DNA of 64,000 bases from Antedon bifida (Eukaryota; Echinodermata; Crinoidea; Comatulida; Antedonidae). The DNA lies in assembly GCA_963402885.1 (NCBI GenBank), contig OY727094.1, forward strand, positions 16,928,501 to 16,992,500, read 5' to 3'. The position numbers were made by a program, and so were the translations under genes. A model generated the notes under the pieces. The model was not told the origin of the DNA. It saw only the letters and a program-made list of their open reading frames with translations, and did no database searches. This document shows positions 1-11,739 of this stretch, piece after piece; the first letter of the stretch is position 1, and each line of letters begins with the position of its first letter.

Positions 1-1221
1 TGTAAGCAAAGGATTCAATGGAGATGATGACACAATTGTATTGTGCATGCTTAGAAGGAACCAGTGGCCTGAATAGTCTGAATAAATGATCTGTAGAAGC
101 AGAGTCTAGGCCGTAATTGTTTTGTACTGTATGTATCCTATGAGGTGTGGGGTTAATCAAAGGGTTATAAACACAATCGTCCATCCACATGATAAACAAT
201 ATTGTAATTATTTATAATCTATGCATTTAATTTATTTCGTCTTTTATAAATAATAAAAATCACAAGGTACAGAGCACTTTAGGGGGTAGACGGGATCGTC
301 AAAAAGTGAAACAAAACACTATCAAGTGACTATCTGACCCCCTAAAGTGTAAAAATTAAATAAACTTAAATACAGAAAAAGAGTTTAAAATAACATTTCA
401 CATTTCATTGAGTTCAGACAGGTATTTGAGGCAAGTTTTTTTTAAGTGAATATATAAATGAAGAAAGGGAAAAAACTAGACTACCTTTAACATTTGGAGG
501 CAAGTTATGAACAGACGTGGAAATGAATTAAAAATATTATAATGAGCAGAATTCGTTCTTGAAATACTTAAGGTGTCGCAAATTTTGAGTAATGTAATTA
601 ATATTTCGTGGCCAATACATTTCTAACTGCCGAAAATGTTGGCCAAATTAGGGCGAGTAGACCTTGATATACATAGTGTAAGCCTCTATGATAGGGTCTA
701 CTGTACTTTACCAGAACAGAAGATCAATGTAAATATTGCAGTATAGTATAAAGTCATTTTGATAACAGCATAAAGAATTGTAGTACAAAACAGTCCCATA
801 TAAATGATAATATGTGACTATGAAAACAGTTAAGTGGAGAAACAATTAATGTACAGTACATTTACATTTGTTTTGATGATAATGTGTCATCATTGTGTAA
901 CTTTCATTTTCAAGTGCATGTGTATGTAAAATGAAATGTGTGAGCTCTCACTGTAAGTATGAGTTTAGGGCTTTTGTACATTCCTACTAATAAATGATAT
1001 TCAAATTGTTGCAACTTCATTTTAATTATTATTTTTTAAATATTTCTGATCTACTGATTTTTCAAGAAAATACAACAATCCTTAAACAAATTTCTGCCAA
1101 GAGCACCAACTTGGCATCATAGTTTTTGTTCACTATAATGCTTTTTTTAATTGTCGTACAAAACGATCATGTGTTTATTTATTGCAATTCAAAAGATTTC
1201 TATGCATAGCTTTTATCTGAA
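1..1221. other. AT-rich non-coding stretch
   Basis: No open frame of note and no recognised domain on either strand. AATAAA words occur near 249 and 988 but no coding sequence can be tied to them. The first bases read t|GTAAGC, which could be a plus-strand splice donor of an exon lying outside the window. Confidence 0.5.
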
Positions 1222-1500
1222 ATTGCTTTAAATAAAATTATAATAGTTCATCATAACAAAATACTATAATAATAATTATTGCTTTAATGTAAGTGGAAAT
1301 GGTGATGAATTGGTGGTTCTCAATTTTGTATGCATAAAATATGAACTGAAAAGATAAATGTACTATAGAAATGTGGGTATTGAAGGTAAACAAAATGCAT
1401 AACCAAAAACAAAAATGTTTCCTCTGTCTGTTTGAGTGCTCTATTCATTAAATTATAATTCCCATCTTTTTATATTTTTGGTATTGGTATTCCTATTTTT
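1222..1500 (+). repeat. Diverged duplicate block, copy 1 (partner at 22455-22750)
   Basis: Shares an ordered series of words with 22455-22750 in the same orientation: 'ataatagttcatcata', 'gatgaattggtggttct', 'gggtattgaag' and 'aattcccatctt', with many small indels between them. It looks like old duplicated intron or intergenic DNA rather than a mobile element, because no ends, tail or coding sequence are visible. The partner lies 2.3 kb to the right of an ankyrin exon, so a further exon copy could lie left of this window. Confidence 0.55.
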
Positions 1501-2562
1501 CATGGCTGTATACATAAACATGTTATGACAAACTCATTTTAAAATGAAGGCAAGTCCCTTGTTTCTCCATACTTGCTAATGACGATTTCTTTTGAATCTA
1601 ATGTAACAGTAATACAATTCATATTGTCAACTTGTCATGCTCATCAGATTCTTGAAAATATGAAATAGATTGAAAATTCAAATTCTCAAATTAAAAAATT
1701 TAAATTTTAAACTTTAATATGCTGTATCAGCAGTAATGCTATTAATATTATAGACAGAAACTAAGAAGGTTTATTATTTACTAATACTAGTGAATTTCAA
1801 AACTGAATGTGTCATATGAACAATACACAGCAGCCTATCCCTCTTTTGGAATGATAGTGCAGGCATTCAAGCTTCTCTCTTCATAATATTTAAGTGTCTT
1901 ACTATTGTTATCAAAGTATTTTAGGGATAACAACTAATTAGCATCCTGTTTCCACTGTAAAGTATATGTACAAGTAAAGCATCAGTGATTTAAAGATCTG
2001 AGTGCAGAATAATTTGAATTCTAACAATCATCAATGTTTACATGCAGTCAGTATACAGTTAAATATGCCATAAAGCAGACAATTTAAAATCAACAAATGT
2101 GATGTTGTTTTAGATCTCTATTTTAATTTTTCATTGATCTCTTTTAGATGAAATAAATTGACCATGTTTATGTTGGTATTACAAAAATCAGAAAATATTC
2201 ATGAAAAAACTGTAGTATGGCTACAAAGCAGGGAGTTTGCTAACATTGTGACGTGGTACAATCTAGTATCAATTAGAATATAACAGTTGAAAAATGACTT
2301 GTACACTAAAAAGTTGTTCAAACTCCACCCTATTTTGTTTAGCGTTATTATTACAAATTGGGCAAAGATTAATTAAAACCATAATTTTCAATAAATCTCT
2401 GAATACAATTTTAAACTTGATTCTGTGATTCATTAAGATGATTAAATATTCTCTATTTTCATTTTATAGTATTTGATTAAAAGCACAAGTCATATCTATG
2501 CTAGTTTTGCTACAGATTCTACATAGCCTATAAAGATGTTGATATATGATGGCACCAAATAT
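1501..2562. other. AT-rich non-coding stretch
   Basis: I see no coding frame, RNA gene or repeat structure that can be named here. Confidence 0.5.
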
Positions 2563-2925
2563 TATGGAGGTTTCGCAACCTTACGAATACGATAACAAAA
2601 ATGGATAGGTCATACATTTGTTAAACTTTTGAGCTGATATTCGTAAAGCGTATTTGTGTTGACGAATATCACCAGTCATAGTTTTTTTTATCTATTTTGC
2701 ACACTTTGCATTGAATCAAAAATGATTCATGATTATAATATAATTATAGATAATTTATTGAAAGTAATTTAGTAAAAATGCCACATCAATTTTGATAAAT
2801 AGCAGTTTTTAAAGTCCTCTCTCCCTACACTATAGGCAACCATTGCAACATGTACCTTTGCTTCATTCAAGTTTACAGCAGTCATATTTTGGACGGCACC
2901 CTCAATATTTCGTTGCCATGCAAAA
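2563..2925 (+). repeat. Dispersed 0.4 kb repeat, copy A (copy B at 10897-11310)
   Basis: Begins 'ggaggtttcgcaac' and continues through 'cttttgagctgat', 'ttcgtaaagcgtatttgtg' and 'atgattcatgattataat' to 'gcagtttttaaagt'. Copy B has the same blocks in the same order and keeps more CpG, so copy A looks older or more methylation-decayed. The two direct copies bracket the gypsy fossil, but neither begins TG nor ends CA, and no primer-binding site is visible, so calling them LTRs is not supported. A minus-strand frame through each copy is not conserved in protein sequence. Confidence 0.65.
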
Positions 2926-3439
2926 CAGATTTGTACTTGCTTACTTTGCACAACTACGTCCACTTTTATGCTTCTTTGCCAGGAGCCTGTATTTGCATGC
3001 TATAAAATGTTAAGGACAGAATTGTTCTAAAAGAGTTACTCAATGCAGGGTGGGGTCTTTAATGTTTTGTAGAGATACATCATTTAGGTCCCTCACCATA
3101 TTTCAGAAAAGTAGTAATTCAAAAAAATGTTGAATCCTGGAAGTGAACCCACAACTGAGACAGTTATGAAAAGGAGTTGCACAAGTATTGCTATAGTTAA
3201 GTCACTGATGACAACATTTCTACATAGTATTTTTGATTAAAAAGTTTAAACTGTGAAATATGATTTTCACAATTTGACTACTTAATGATATAAAATCATA
3301 ATTACAAAAAAAGTCTTCAGAACTATTAATATTCTTCTTTGAGATGCTGTAGGGGTAGTTTCATCTATGATATCCAAACAAAATACCAGTCTAGAAATGG
3401 GTTTTAATACCTTTCAAATAATATTTGGCCGCACACACA
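2926..3439. other. Non-coding stretch with a degenerate tRNA-like word
   Basis: The reverse strand of roughly 3125-3225 contains 'GTGGGTTCACTTCCAGG', close to a tRNA B box, 60-70 bases downstream of a weak A-box-like stretch. This may be a decayed tRNA-derived SINE. Nothing else is recognised. Confidence 0.25.
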
Positions 3440-3441
3440 AT

Positions 3442-3865
3442 TTAAAGACCAGGTGCGGGCAAAAAATTTCTATTGATCATACATTCCAATAATTATTGAT
3501 CTATAGTTTTCCCTATGTTTCATAATTTTTGGAATTTCATTTGTGTTACATGAGCTTGTTGAAAATAAGCATTTTCTTATTAGTCCAGTAAAGATAAGTA
3601 AAAAATAGGGTGAACCTAGAACAAACTGCAACAGAATTTGTTTTTGTTTTTTCTGGTAAATATGGTTCAAATGAATATCATATCCAAAGTTTACCAAAAT
3701 CGGACATCGGGAAGTGGGTTAATTAGCATAAATTCAAAATGGCCGCCATTTGCTATTTTGAAGCCCCATATCTCCCCTAACGGTTGGATTTAGACCACCT
3801 GAGTGCATTACGAGTAGATATAAATGTGATATTAAACATTCTAATTAGCATATTAAAATTCCCAT
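3442..3865. mobile_element. TTAA-end fragment of a DNA transposon (MITE-like)
   Basis: The sequence TTAA+AGACCAGGTGCGGG at 3442-3459 resembles the TTAA+AGACC end at 14868. What follows includes an 'aaaatggccgccatttgctattttga' type segment cut by repeats typical of dispersed invertebrate DNA. No matching opposite end was found, so this is at most a fragment. A minus-strand 75-codon open frame inside has no recognisable domain and is treated as chance. Confidence 0.3.
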
Positions 3866-3866
3866 A

Positions 3867-3895
3867 TGACGTACCTATGACGTCATATGACGTCA
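3867..3895. promoter_or_regulatory. Cluster of three CRE/ATF-like sites
   Basis: TGACGTAC at 3867 is followed by perfect TGACGTCA octamers at 3878-3885 and 3888-3895. The last two together form a 16-bp palindrome with centres 10 bp apart, one helical turn. TGACGTCA is the established CREB/ATF site. Whether it is used is unknown; it lies just before the recognisable gypsy sequence. Confidence 0.4.
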
Positions 3896-5994
3896 AAATC
3901 GTAACTCCAGTCCTTACCGCCCCAATCGATATAGAAGTCCCAGCCCTTATAATCGCTCTTACCAGTTTCAAAGAAATAGACGCAGTCCTAGTCCTAATCG
4001 TCGTGATCAGCATTTCCGAAATTCTAGTCCCTATCACCAAAATCGTAATAGGAGACCCTCTAGCCCTTACCCTAATCGTCGACCATTCAGTCCAGGTCGT
4101 GATAGACATGTATCTTTTGCTGACCAGAAGGAAAACAAGCCCGAGCTGGGAAGATGGAGCAATTCCCAAGTCATGAAAAGTCCCTTCCTCATAATGTTTC
4201 ACAGACGCTCCATGTTCAATTAAATTCCAATTCTGAAATCCCAATATCTATTGATACACATTCTACTATAGCCCTTATCGACACAGGTGCTCAAATATCT
4301 ATTATCAATTATACGTTTTATGATAACTATCTTAAATCCAGCCATACCTTTAACTCTGATTAAGGGATAGGTTTGATCAGTCAACGGCTCACCATTGAAC
4401 ATAGTAGGCACCCTAGACATCACATTTTTTATTAATGATTCTCCTTATTTACACACATTTCTAGTAACTAAGGCAGTAGTTAAGTCTGTTATACTAGGAC
4501 TTGATTTTTTGGATAAATACTCCGCAAATATTGATTTGAGTACCAAATTATTTTCTATTTCATTTCCTACCCACAATTGTATAGTCATGCCCACTAATCA
4601 GGAATTAGTATGCCCCAATGTTTTCATAGATGAAGCCATTCATTCCCATGTTAATAGTTCTGTTAACGATAAGGATGCTTCTGAATTTACAGCTATTTGT
4701 ATGAATATATCAGATGACACTCGTAGTGATAAGAAATTTAGTATCACCCTGCCTAATGCTTTATCTCAACAGCAATCTGACAATGTTAATGATTTAATTG
4801 AAAAATTTGACTCTATTATCAGTAAAGACAAATCTGATTATGGTCGCACAGATATTATTCAGCATTTTATTGATACCCAACATCCTAACCCAATTCGCCA
4901 AAGGGCATATCGAACACCCCCAAAAATGAGAGGGGGTTATTAAACCCAGTAATCATGGTTAAAAAGAAAGACAAATCATACTGTTTCTGTGTTGATTATA
5001 GGAAGTTGAACCAAAATACTGTCCGTGATTCTCATCCATTACCTCATATTGAGGATATGTTAGATGCCCTAGCTGGAAATAAATACTTTACTACCCTTGA
5101 TTTATCATCCGGTTATTGGCAAGTTGCTATGGACCCAGCTAGCAAACACAAAACTGCCTTTACAACAGGCAATGCCTTATACCATTTTAATGTTATGCCA
5201 ATGGGTTTAACTAATGCACCATCCACATTCCAAAGATTAATGCAAAATGTACTTAAAGGTCTTCTATGGAAAACAGTTATGGTATATTTGGACGATTTAA
5301 TTATTTTTGGTAAAACCTTTGAGGAGAAACTTTCAAATATTAATGAAGTGTTCTCTCGCCCGACAAAAGCAAATTCTTTCAGGAAAAAGTCACATACTTA
5401 GGACATGTTATTTCCCAAAATGGTATCGAACCTGACCCATCCAATTTGGAGAAAGTTAGAGATTGGCCTGTTCCCAGAAATGTTAAACAAGTTTGTGGAT
5501 TCATTGGCCTTTGTTGGTATTATCGACGTTTTATTAAAGACTTTGCTAATATTATTAGTCCTGTACAGCAATTAACGAAGAAAAATGTCCCTTTCCGGTG
5601 GACCGCCGATTGCACCACTGCATTTAATGCACTTATTTAAACAAGACTTACTAAACCCCCCAATTGCTGCATATCCAGAGTTTTCAAAACCTTTTATTCT
5701 TTTTTTTTTTTTTTTTTATTTATTCCGGTATATAAAAAACATTACAAAAAGCAGAACAAGTCTGAAATTATTGTAGTACATATAATAAAAAGTTACATTA
5801 CAGAACAAAAATACAAAAAAATTTACGATATGTATAAAAAAATAAATATACTGTACATTAATCTTTAAAATTTATCCAATATATATATTTATCAAAGTCT
5901 TAATTCATTTTTTAGCAATATCTACAATAGTATTAATTTAAATGAATTTATTTATTTACTTATAAAAATCCTATATAAAAATAAAAAAAAAAAT

Positions 5995-8904
5995 TTATTG
6001 AGAGTTAAGCAGATCAACAATATACGGTACAGCAGACCGTTTATATCTGTCGGTTTTGCATTTAGGCACTTCCAGATTTCCACCATTGGATCTAAGGTTT
6101 AATTTTCGCTTGCGGCAAGGAGGGAGCATATCTCTGTGCAAAGCCGATTTTATGAGACCCTGACCAAAGGAAAGGACCAGACTTTCCCTCCTTGCCGCAA
6201 GCGAAAGGAGTTGCGTCTCCTCTAAAGCTAAATCATACGATATATAATTTTTTCCCAGGATAGTTCTTCTTCAATTTTATATGTTAATTTTTTAGTAATT
6301 GCACCATGCCACACAGGGCATGCATACTCAAGAATAGTGTCTAATATAGCAACAGAACACCTTGATCAGGTCATCCACAGACGCGCCAGACCTCCTCATC
6401 ACAAATAAAGCAAACATCTTTCGAGATGCCTTAGAGACTATGTCTGTGACATGCATGTCCCATTTCATATTATCCTGAATAGTAACCCCTAACAATTTGA
6501 GGTTGCCAACACATTCAAGGATAGTTTTGTTGAGGATGAATGGCTGGAACTCACTAGCCTTACGCAAAAAATTAATTGTCATAACATGGCATTTAGACGG
6601 TTTAGGCAGCATATTATTAGCTTTACACCAGTCATCCAAATCATCAAGGGAGACCTGTAAATAGGAATTATTGTTTTTTTTCACAACTTCACCTAGAGTG
6701 AGATCATCCACATACTTCCATCTTCTGCAGCTTCCTAGACTGGCATCATTAATTAGGACAAGAAATAAAACTGGGCCCAATTTAGTGCCCTGGGGCACGC
6801 TGCAAGTGATCTTTCTTGTACCCGAGATGGTCTTACCCACTCTGGTATTAAGGAAGCTGCAGATAATGGGTATTATGGATGATCTCACTCCAATATCTAT
6901 TAATTTGTTAATAATTATAGTATGATCAACCCGATCAAAGGCTTTAGCAAAATCAACCGTGCATAAATTAACATAACACTGTTTACCATCAGTATCCTTC
7001 AATACAGAATCAATTAAACTAATTAGGTAATGGGTGGTGGATGCACTCTTGCGGCTTCCGAATTGTCGACTATCAAGCTTAACGCTAATGTCCTCTATGA
7101 TTCAATTGACTAAAAAAGTCTCAAAAGTTCTTGCTAATAAGGGTGTAAGTGAAATAGGACGCAAATCATTACAAGTATTAGCTCCTTTGATTTTAGGGAC
7201 AGGTATTACTGTTGCATGCTTCCACCTATCAGGGAAAGTACCTGCCTTTAGGGCGCAGTTAAACACATTGGTTATAGGGGGCGCTAGTTCAAAAGCACAT
7301 TCTCTTAAAAGTTTAGCAGGCAGGTCTTCTGGATGTCCTGCATTTTTGGGTTTTATTGATTGTAGTAATCTCTGGACCTGTCCAGGATAGATTTCAGGAG
7401 GCGGCTGCGAGGATGGAAGATATGCAGGCAGGTTGTTTTGGTCTAGAGCAGGTAATTGGCAACAGACATCCTCAAAGCTTTGATTAATTGATTCAGCGGT
7501 TTCCTCTTCATTAAGACCTGGAATGCTAAATGACTGCTTTTGATTAAGATTACAAAGTTTTCCAACATTCTTGTGCCATTTGGAGGAGTCCGAATTGTGA
7601 AGGCCAGAAATCGCGTCTTGGCAGTAAGATTTTTTCGCGTCCATTATCGCTTTTTGTACACCATTTCGAAGTTTTTTCCACTTGCTAGATTTTCCAAATT
7701 TAACATAGGCTTTTTGTCGTTGCTTTATGAGTTGTTTCACTCTTTTCGTAAGCCATGGGTGATCAGTACTCCTCATTTTCAACAACTCAGTCGGGAAATT
7801 ACTATGATAGGCATTTTGTAGAGTAGTAGCTAGCATCGCAGTTTTATCATTTGTATCCATAAGGTCGTAGACATTATTCCATTCATGATCAACTAACCAC
7901 TGGCCAAAACGCCTCATGGATGAGTCCTTCATAGGTCTAATCTTTACCGTGACATGATCATTTTTAGGTAAACAAGTTATAGGCTTCATTAACACCGAGA
8001 CGTGATCATTGCAATTAATGGGTGCTTTCTGTACTATATCATCATATAATTCAGGGTAATTCATAAAAATGTTGTCAAGTGTAGAATCTTTCCATGTATG
8101 AAAATTGACTACTTGGGTTAGGCCAAGATTGTCACAAAGCTCATTGGTATTAAGGTCGTTGAAGTCACCTAGAATTATAATTGGAACTTCATGGTTGGCA
8201 CTGCGTATCCTATTGACTGTTTCAATCACATGTGATACAAGTTGTTCAGCTCCAGCCGCTGCGGGTGGATAATATATTGCACCAACATATAAGTGTTTCA
8301 AGCGCCTGATGTTATTGGGTATTGTAACACAACATCAAAGACACTCAAAATTACACTGATCATGGTGTTCAGTGTGATTCATAATTAGCCTGTCAACTGA
8401 GTACACAGATACCCCACCACCTTTCCTTCCAACTCGCATCTTATTAAAATGTTGATATCCAGGAATAGTTGCTAAATTTTCAGTTTCGGCATTTAGCCAC
8501 GTCTCAGTTACAACTGCCAGGTCAATTTTGTATTTACTAAGAGTAGCCTCAAATTCATCCACTTTGTTTCTAATTGACCTTACATTGGTTAACAAAATCT
8601 TGGGGCACGAAAAAACGTTCATGTTCATGTACTTAGTATTGTCAATAGTTATAAGATTGCTCATTACTCGGCCTCTCGTTTTTCTAGCTTTACTAGAGTA
8701 AGGTGTATTAATAATCACCGATATTTTTCTTCTTAATTTCCTACCTCCTCGCTTGCGATGTTTCCATTTACAAAATGGCCGACTTGGTCTTGGCCCTTCA
8801 TTGTTTAGTTCGCTATTGAATGCGATGACGTCGGGAGGAGGTATGCCTCGGTTCGCGAATCGAAGTGCGACGAGATCCTGGGCTGAATATCGAAAATAGC
8901 ACAT
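5995..8904 (-). pseudogene. LINE ORF2: endonuclease and reverse transcriptase, disabled
   Basis: The protein makes the nick (endonuclease) and copies LINE RNA at the target (reverse transcriptase). From the first Met at 8904 there is a basic leader of about 110 residues, then the endonuclease: LLTNVRSIRNK, ETWL, GDFNDL, LDNIFMN and NDHVSV blocks. The RT follows, with AFDRVDHT, VPQGTKLGPVLF and the catalytic YVDD near 6700, then a C-terminal part (EYACPVWHG, LAARRESL) ending at a TAA at 5995-5997. One frame runs from 8904 to about 6345, cut by in-frame TGA codons at 8335-8337 and 7102-7104. A frameshift near 6345 moves the last part to another frame. It is therefore a dead copy, though most motifs are preserved, which suggests modest age. 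Confidence 0.88.
6104..6206. repeat. Perfect 22-bp inverted repeat inside the LINE C-terminal coding region
   Basis: Arms at 6104-6125 and 6185-6206 (core CTTGCGGCAAGGAGGG) are exact reverse complements separated by 59 bases. On the LINE sense strand they encode the LAARRES and LPPCRKRK segments, about 500 bases from the RNA 3' end. An RNA hairpin near the 3' end could matter for template recognition, as is known for some LINEs; that role is inference. Confidence 0.85.
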
Positions 8905-10112
8905 CGTGGCTCAGGACAGAATTTTCACTATTAGTGCTCATAAAAGAACCAAAAACTATTCAAACGTAAGTCATACGGGTTGCACAACAAGAACAATACA
9001 AAATCACATAAACAATCAATCACAAGCGAGACAAAATCAGCAAAACTGCCAACACACGTGGAGCGAAAATAAAAGGAATGGTGTCGCAGATGAACAGCGC
9101 CACCTGATGCCTCAGATTTTGCTATTGGATCTGTTTTAACACAATTGCAAGATGGTTTAGAACGAGTTGTCGCTTATGCCAGCCACACTTTAACACAATC
9201 TGAGAGACGCTGGGCGACATACGACCGAGAATTATACGCAATTGTGTGGAGTGTCCGTCATTTCCGCCATTATCTACGAGATGTCCCCTTTACGATTATA
9301 ACTGATCACAAGCCTTTACTTAACTTTAAATCTCTTAATTTAGATACAGACCTTACAGGTCGTCGCTGTAGATGGGCTCTTGAGCTTGATACGTTTGATT
9401 GGACAATAGAACACAAATTAGGAAAAAAACATCAGAATGCAGATGCTTAATTGTCCCGACTTTCTGAAACTCAGGAAGATACTTCTTATTTAGGTGCTCT
9501 ATTATTTGATTTCACATTAGCAAATCATAACATTCAACATGCTCAGGAAAGTGATCCAACTATTAGCAAGATAAAGCAGTATGTTGAGTTAGGCACAGTT
9601 CCATCTGACTTAGCCGGTACTTTCCCTTCAATTAACAAATTGCTAAAGGAGTTCCCAAATCTCCGTATTTTGAATGGTGTTTTAGTCAGAGAATGATTTT
9701 ATGTATGAAGGTAATAATGATACAGTACACTATAGAAATGATATTCGTATGGAATCTCTATATGCTAATCAACTAGCTCAGCGCCTTAAAACAGCGCAGG
9801 GGATAGCACAAACCAACACGCAATAGCAGAAGTACAGACGTAAGACACACTATGACATTTCTGCACGTTTTACCCCTTATGAAATTGGAGATCAAGTTAG
9901 CTGGATCATTTAAACTAGCACCAAAATGGATTGGCCCTTATCAAATTGTAAAGGTTGACGATAGTGGTAAAACATATAAATTGCACAATCAAAAGACAAA
10001 CCTACCCTATGCTAGACGAGTACACTATGATAGATTAAAACCTTACATCAAACCTACAATCACTTCAAGATATGGCCGAATTATTAAAACCCCAGCAAAG
10101 TATGATAATTAG

Positions 10113-10896
10113 TTTTAATTTGTTTTTTGTATATACTGTACTTATTTTTTCTGCATAAGTACTGTAGTTCAGTTTTTTTTTCCCCTAGATACCACTATGC
10201 ATGTTGTGTTTTATATAGATAGATTCTTATTACACTATTTCTGACAGTTACTGTATATTGGATTAGCTGTTGTTTCACATTATTTAGTGATTATTTCACT
10301 GATTGATTTGCTCTCTTGTGATCTGTAGTATGACTGCCACACTTGTTGTTTCCGATTTCTTCATCTTTCTTGACATTTTTCATGACCTACCAATTGGTTT
10401 ACTGTTATGCTGATATTGAGTATTACATTTGCACTGTGCCTGGTGACACTAGATTTCCATGGTGTTAATTTCCTTCATTGTATTTTTTTTTTTAATAATT
10501 TGTGTTTACATTAATGGCACATCATGCCCAGTTGACATACGTTATTTCGCAAAGCGTCGTTCCTGATCATGACTTTTGTCTATGGGATTAAATAACCCGC
10601 GACTAGAGATATCGCATGTCTCCTATTTGGGTAGTATTATGTCCTGTGTTTGTAATTTTATGTGCACTGAATATTCATGTTATTTTCCACTTATTTGATG
10701 TATTCCTAATATAATGTCGTACCTGATCATGGCCATATTGAGTCTATGGGTTTAAATAACCGGCGACAAGAGGAACAACTAACATTTTTGTGGTTGAACG
10801 TTCTTATTATTTAAATAATTTTGTTTGTAGAATTCGTATGTCACTTTATCCCTCATGGTATCCCTCGTGTTTATACCTATGAACATCATAGACAAT
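10113..10896. other. AT-rich 3' flank of the gypsy fossil with a short direct repeat
   Basis: No coding sequence. A block of about 55 bases at 10555-10607 recurs at 10716-10769 (shared words 'cctgatcatg', 'gtctatggg', 'ttaaataacc', 'gcgac'). It may be part of the retroelement's 3' untranslated or terminal region, but no LTR boundary is visible. Confidence 0.4.
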
Positions 10897-11310
10897 AGGG
10901 AGGTTTCGCAACGCTACGAATACGATAACGAAAACGGATACGTCATACATTTATGAAACTTTTGAGCTGATCCCCATTTCATATTCGTAAAGCGTATTTG
11001 TGTTGACGAATATCATCAGTCATATTCGTAACTACAAAACGAGTATAGTTTTTGATTATTTTCCACATTTTGCATTTGAATCAGAAATGATTCATGATTA
11101 TAATATAATTATAGATTTATTGAAAGTAATTTACTAAAAGTAATTTACTAAAATAACAAGTCGATTTCGATAAATAGCAGTTTTTAAAGTGCTCACTCGC
11201 TTTGATGTTACGCTAGGCCTAGGCAGCCAAGCAACACGTACCTGCTGCGCTTCAAATTTACCGCAGTCACATTTTTTTTTTTGGATCGACGGCGCCCTCG
11301 ATTTTTGCAG
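10897..11310 (+). repeat. Dispersed 0.4 kb repeat, copy B (copy A at 2563-2925)
   Basis: Same ordered blocks as copy A, with two insertions of about 9 bases and more CpG retained ('acgctacgaatacgataacg', 'cggatacgtcat'). On the reverse strand a CAG|GTACGT donor-like word lies near 11240. Copy A has a similar AAG|GTACAT word, but the reading frames do not agree between copies, so I do not call an exon. Confidence 0.65.
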
Positions 11311-11739
11311 GCGAACTATCTTATTCTGAATTTCTCTAACTACTCTGTGGTGGTTCACTATTTTTTTTTTTACAACACATTGTATTGCTATTTAAGTGAT
11401 TCAAGGCTGATTAACATTTAGAATTTGAATGTGAATTTTTTTTCTAGATATACAATATGAATTTGTTCATTTTAATATTTTATGGATACTACATTAACTT
11501 TACAGGTTAATCATGGTTTTACATTAATTAAATCATTGACTGTATGATGGTCTTGGTTTTTTAAATATTTACTTAAATTATATTATCATATTAGTCAATT
11601 ATAGTTATTGTTTTAGTTTGGTAGTTAATATTAACTATAATTTATTATATGAATCCTTGTATTTTCAATGTTAATTTTATGTTATCAATATTAGTATTTT
11701 TTTTTTATTTAATTCTTTTAAAGATTGAGAAGTGGGACA
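11311..11739. other. AT-rich non-coding stretch
   Basis: Nothing recognised beyond AT-rich sequence between the repeat and the TIR element. Confidence 0.5.

Larger units (their letters stand above)
5701..9105 (-). mobile_element. CR1/L2-like LINE inserted in the gypsy fossil
   Basis: A non-LTR retrotransposon on the minus strand. Its A-tail appears as an uninterrupted T run at 5701-5717, and its body reads leftwards from about 9105: about 200 bases of 5' leader, then one long ORF with apurinic endonuclease and reverse transcriptase. Gypsy RNase H sequence resumes directly at about 9106, which fixes the right edge. No target-site duplication could be made out because the T run masks the left junction. 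Length is about 3.4 kb, short of a full two-ORF element, so it is either 5' truncated or a one-ORF type. The clade call rests on the endonuclease and RT motifs; finer placement is not possible by eye. Confidence 0.9.
3896..10112 (+). mobile_element. Ty3/gypsy retrotransposon fossil, split by a LINE
   Basis: An LTR-class element on the plus strand. Parts in order: an Arg/Ser/Pro-rich Gag tail (about 3900-4170), a retropepsin-type protease (about 4200-4550, LIDTGA motif, followed by an ILGLDFL block), reverse transcriptase (about 4800-5640, with the YLDD box near 5284), RNase H (to about 9450) and integrase, ending in the GPY-type C-terminal module near 9920-10060. A LINE occupies 5701-9105, inside the RNase H region. 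The element is broken, with several breaks, and no LTRs could be defined. The 0.4 kb repeats at 2563 and 10897 flank it but are not clearly its ends. It is a non-functional fossil; age was not estimated. Confidence 0.9.

Noticed and set aside
2-76. Short plus-strand frame ending WPE-stop at the window start, as the last exon of a gene
   Set aside because: Only 24 codons, no domain, and the first bases (t|GTAAGC) fit a splice donor equally well.
3777-4244. 155-codon minus-strand frame
   Set aside because: Shadow of the gypsy Gag tail and protease, which are on the plus strand.
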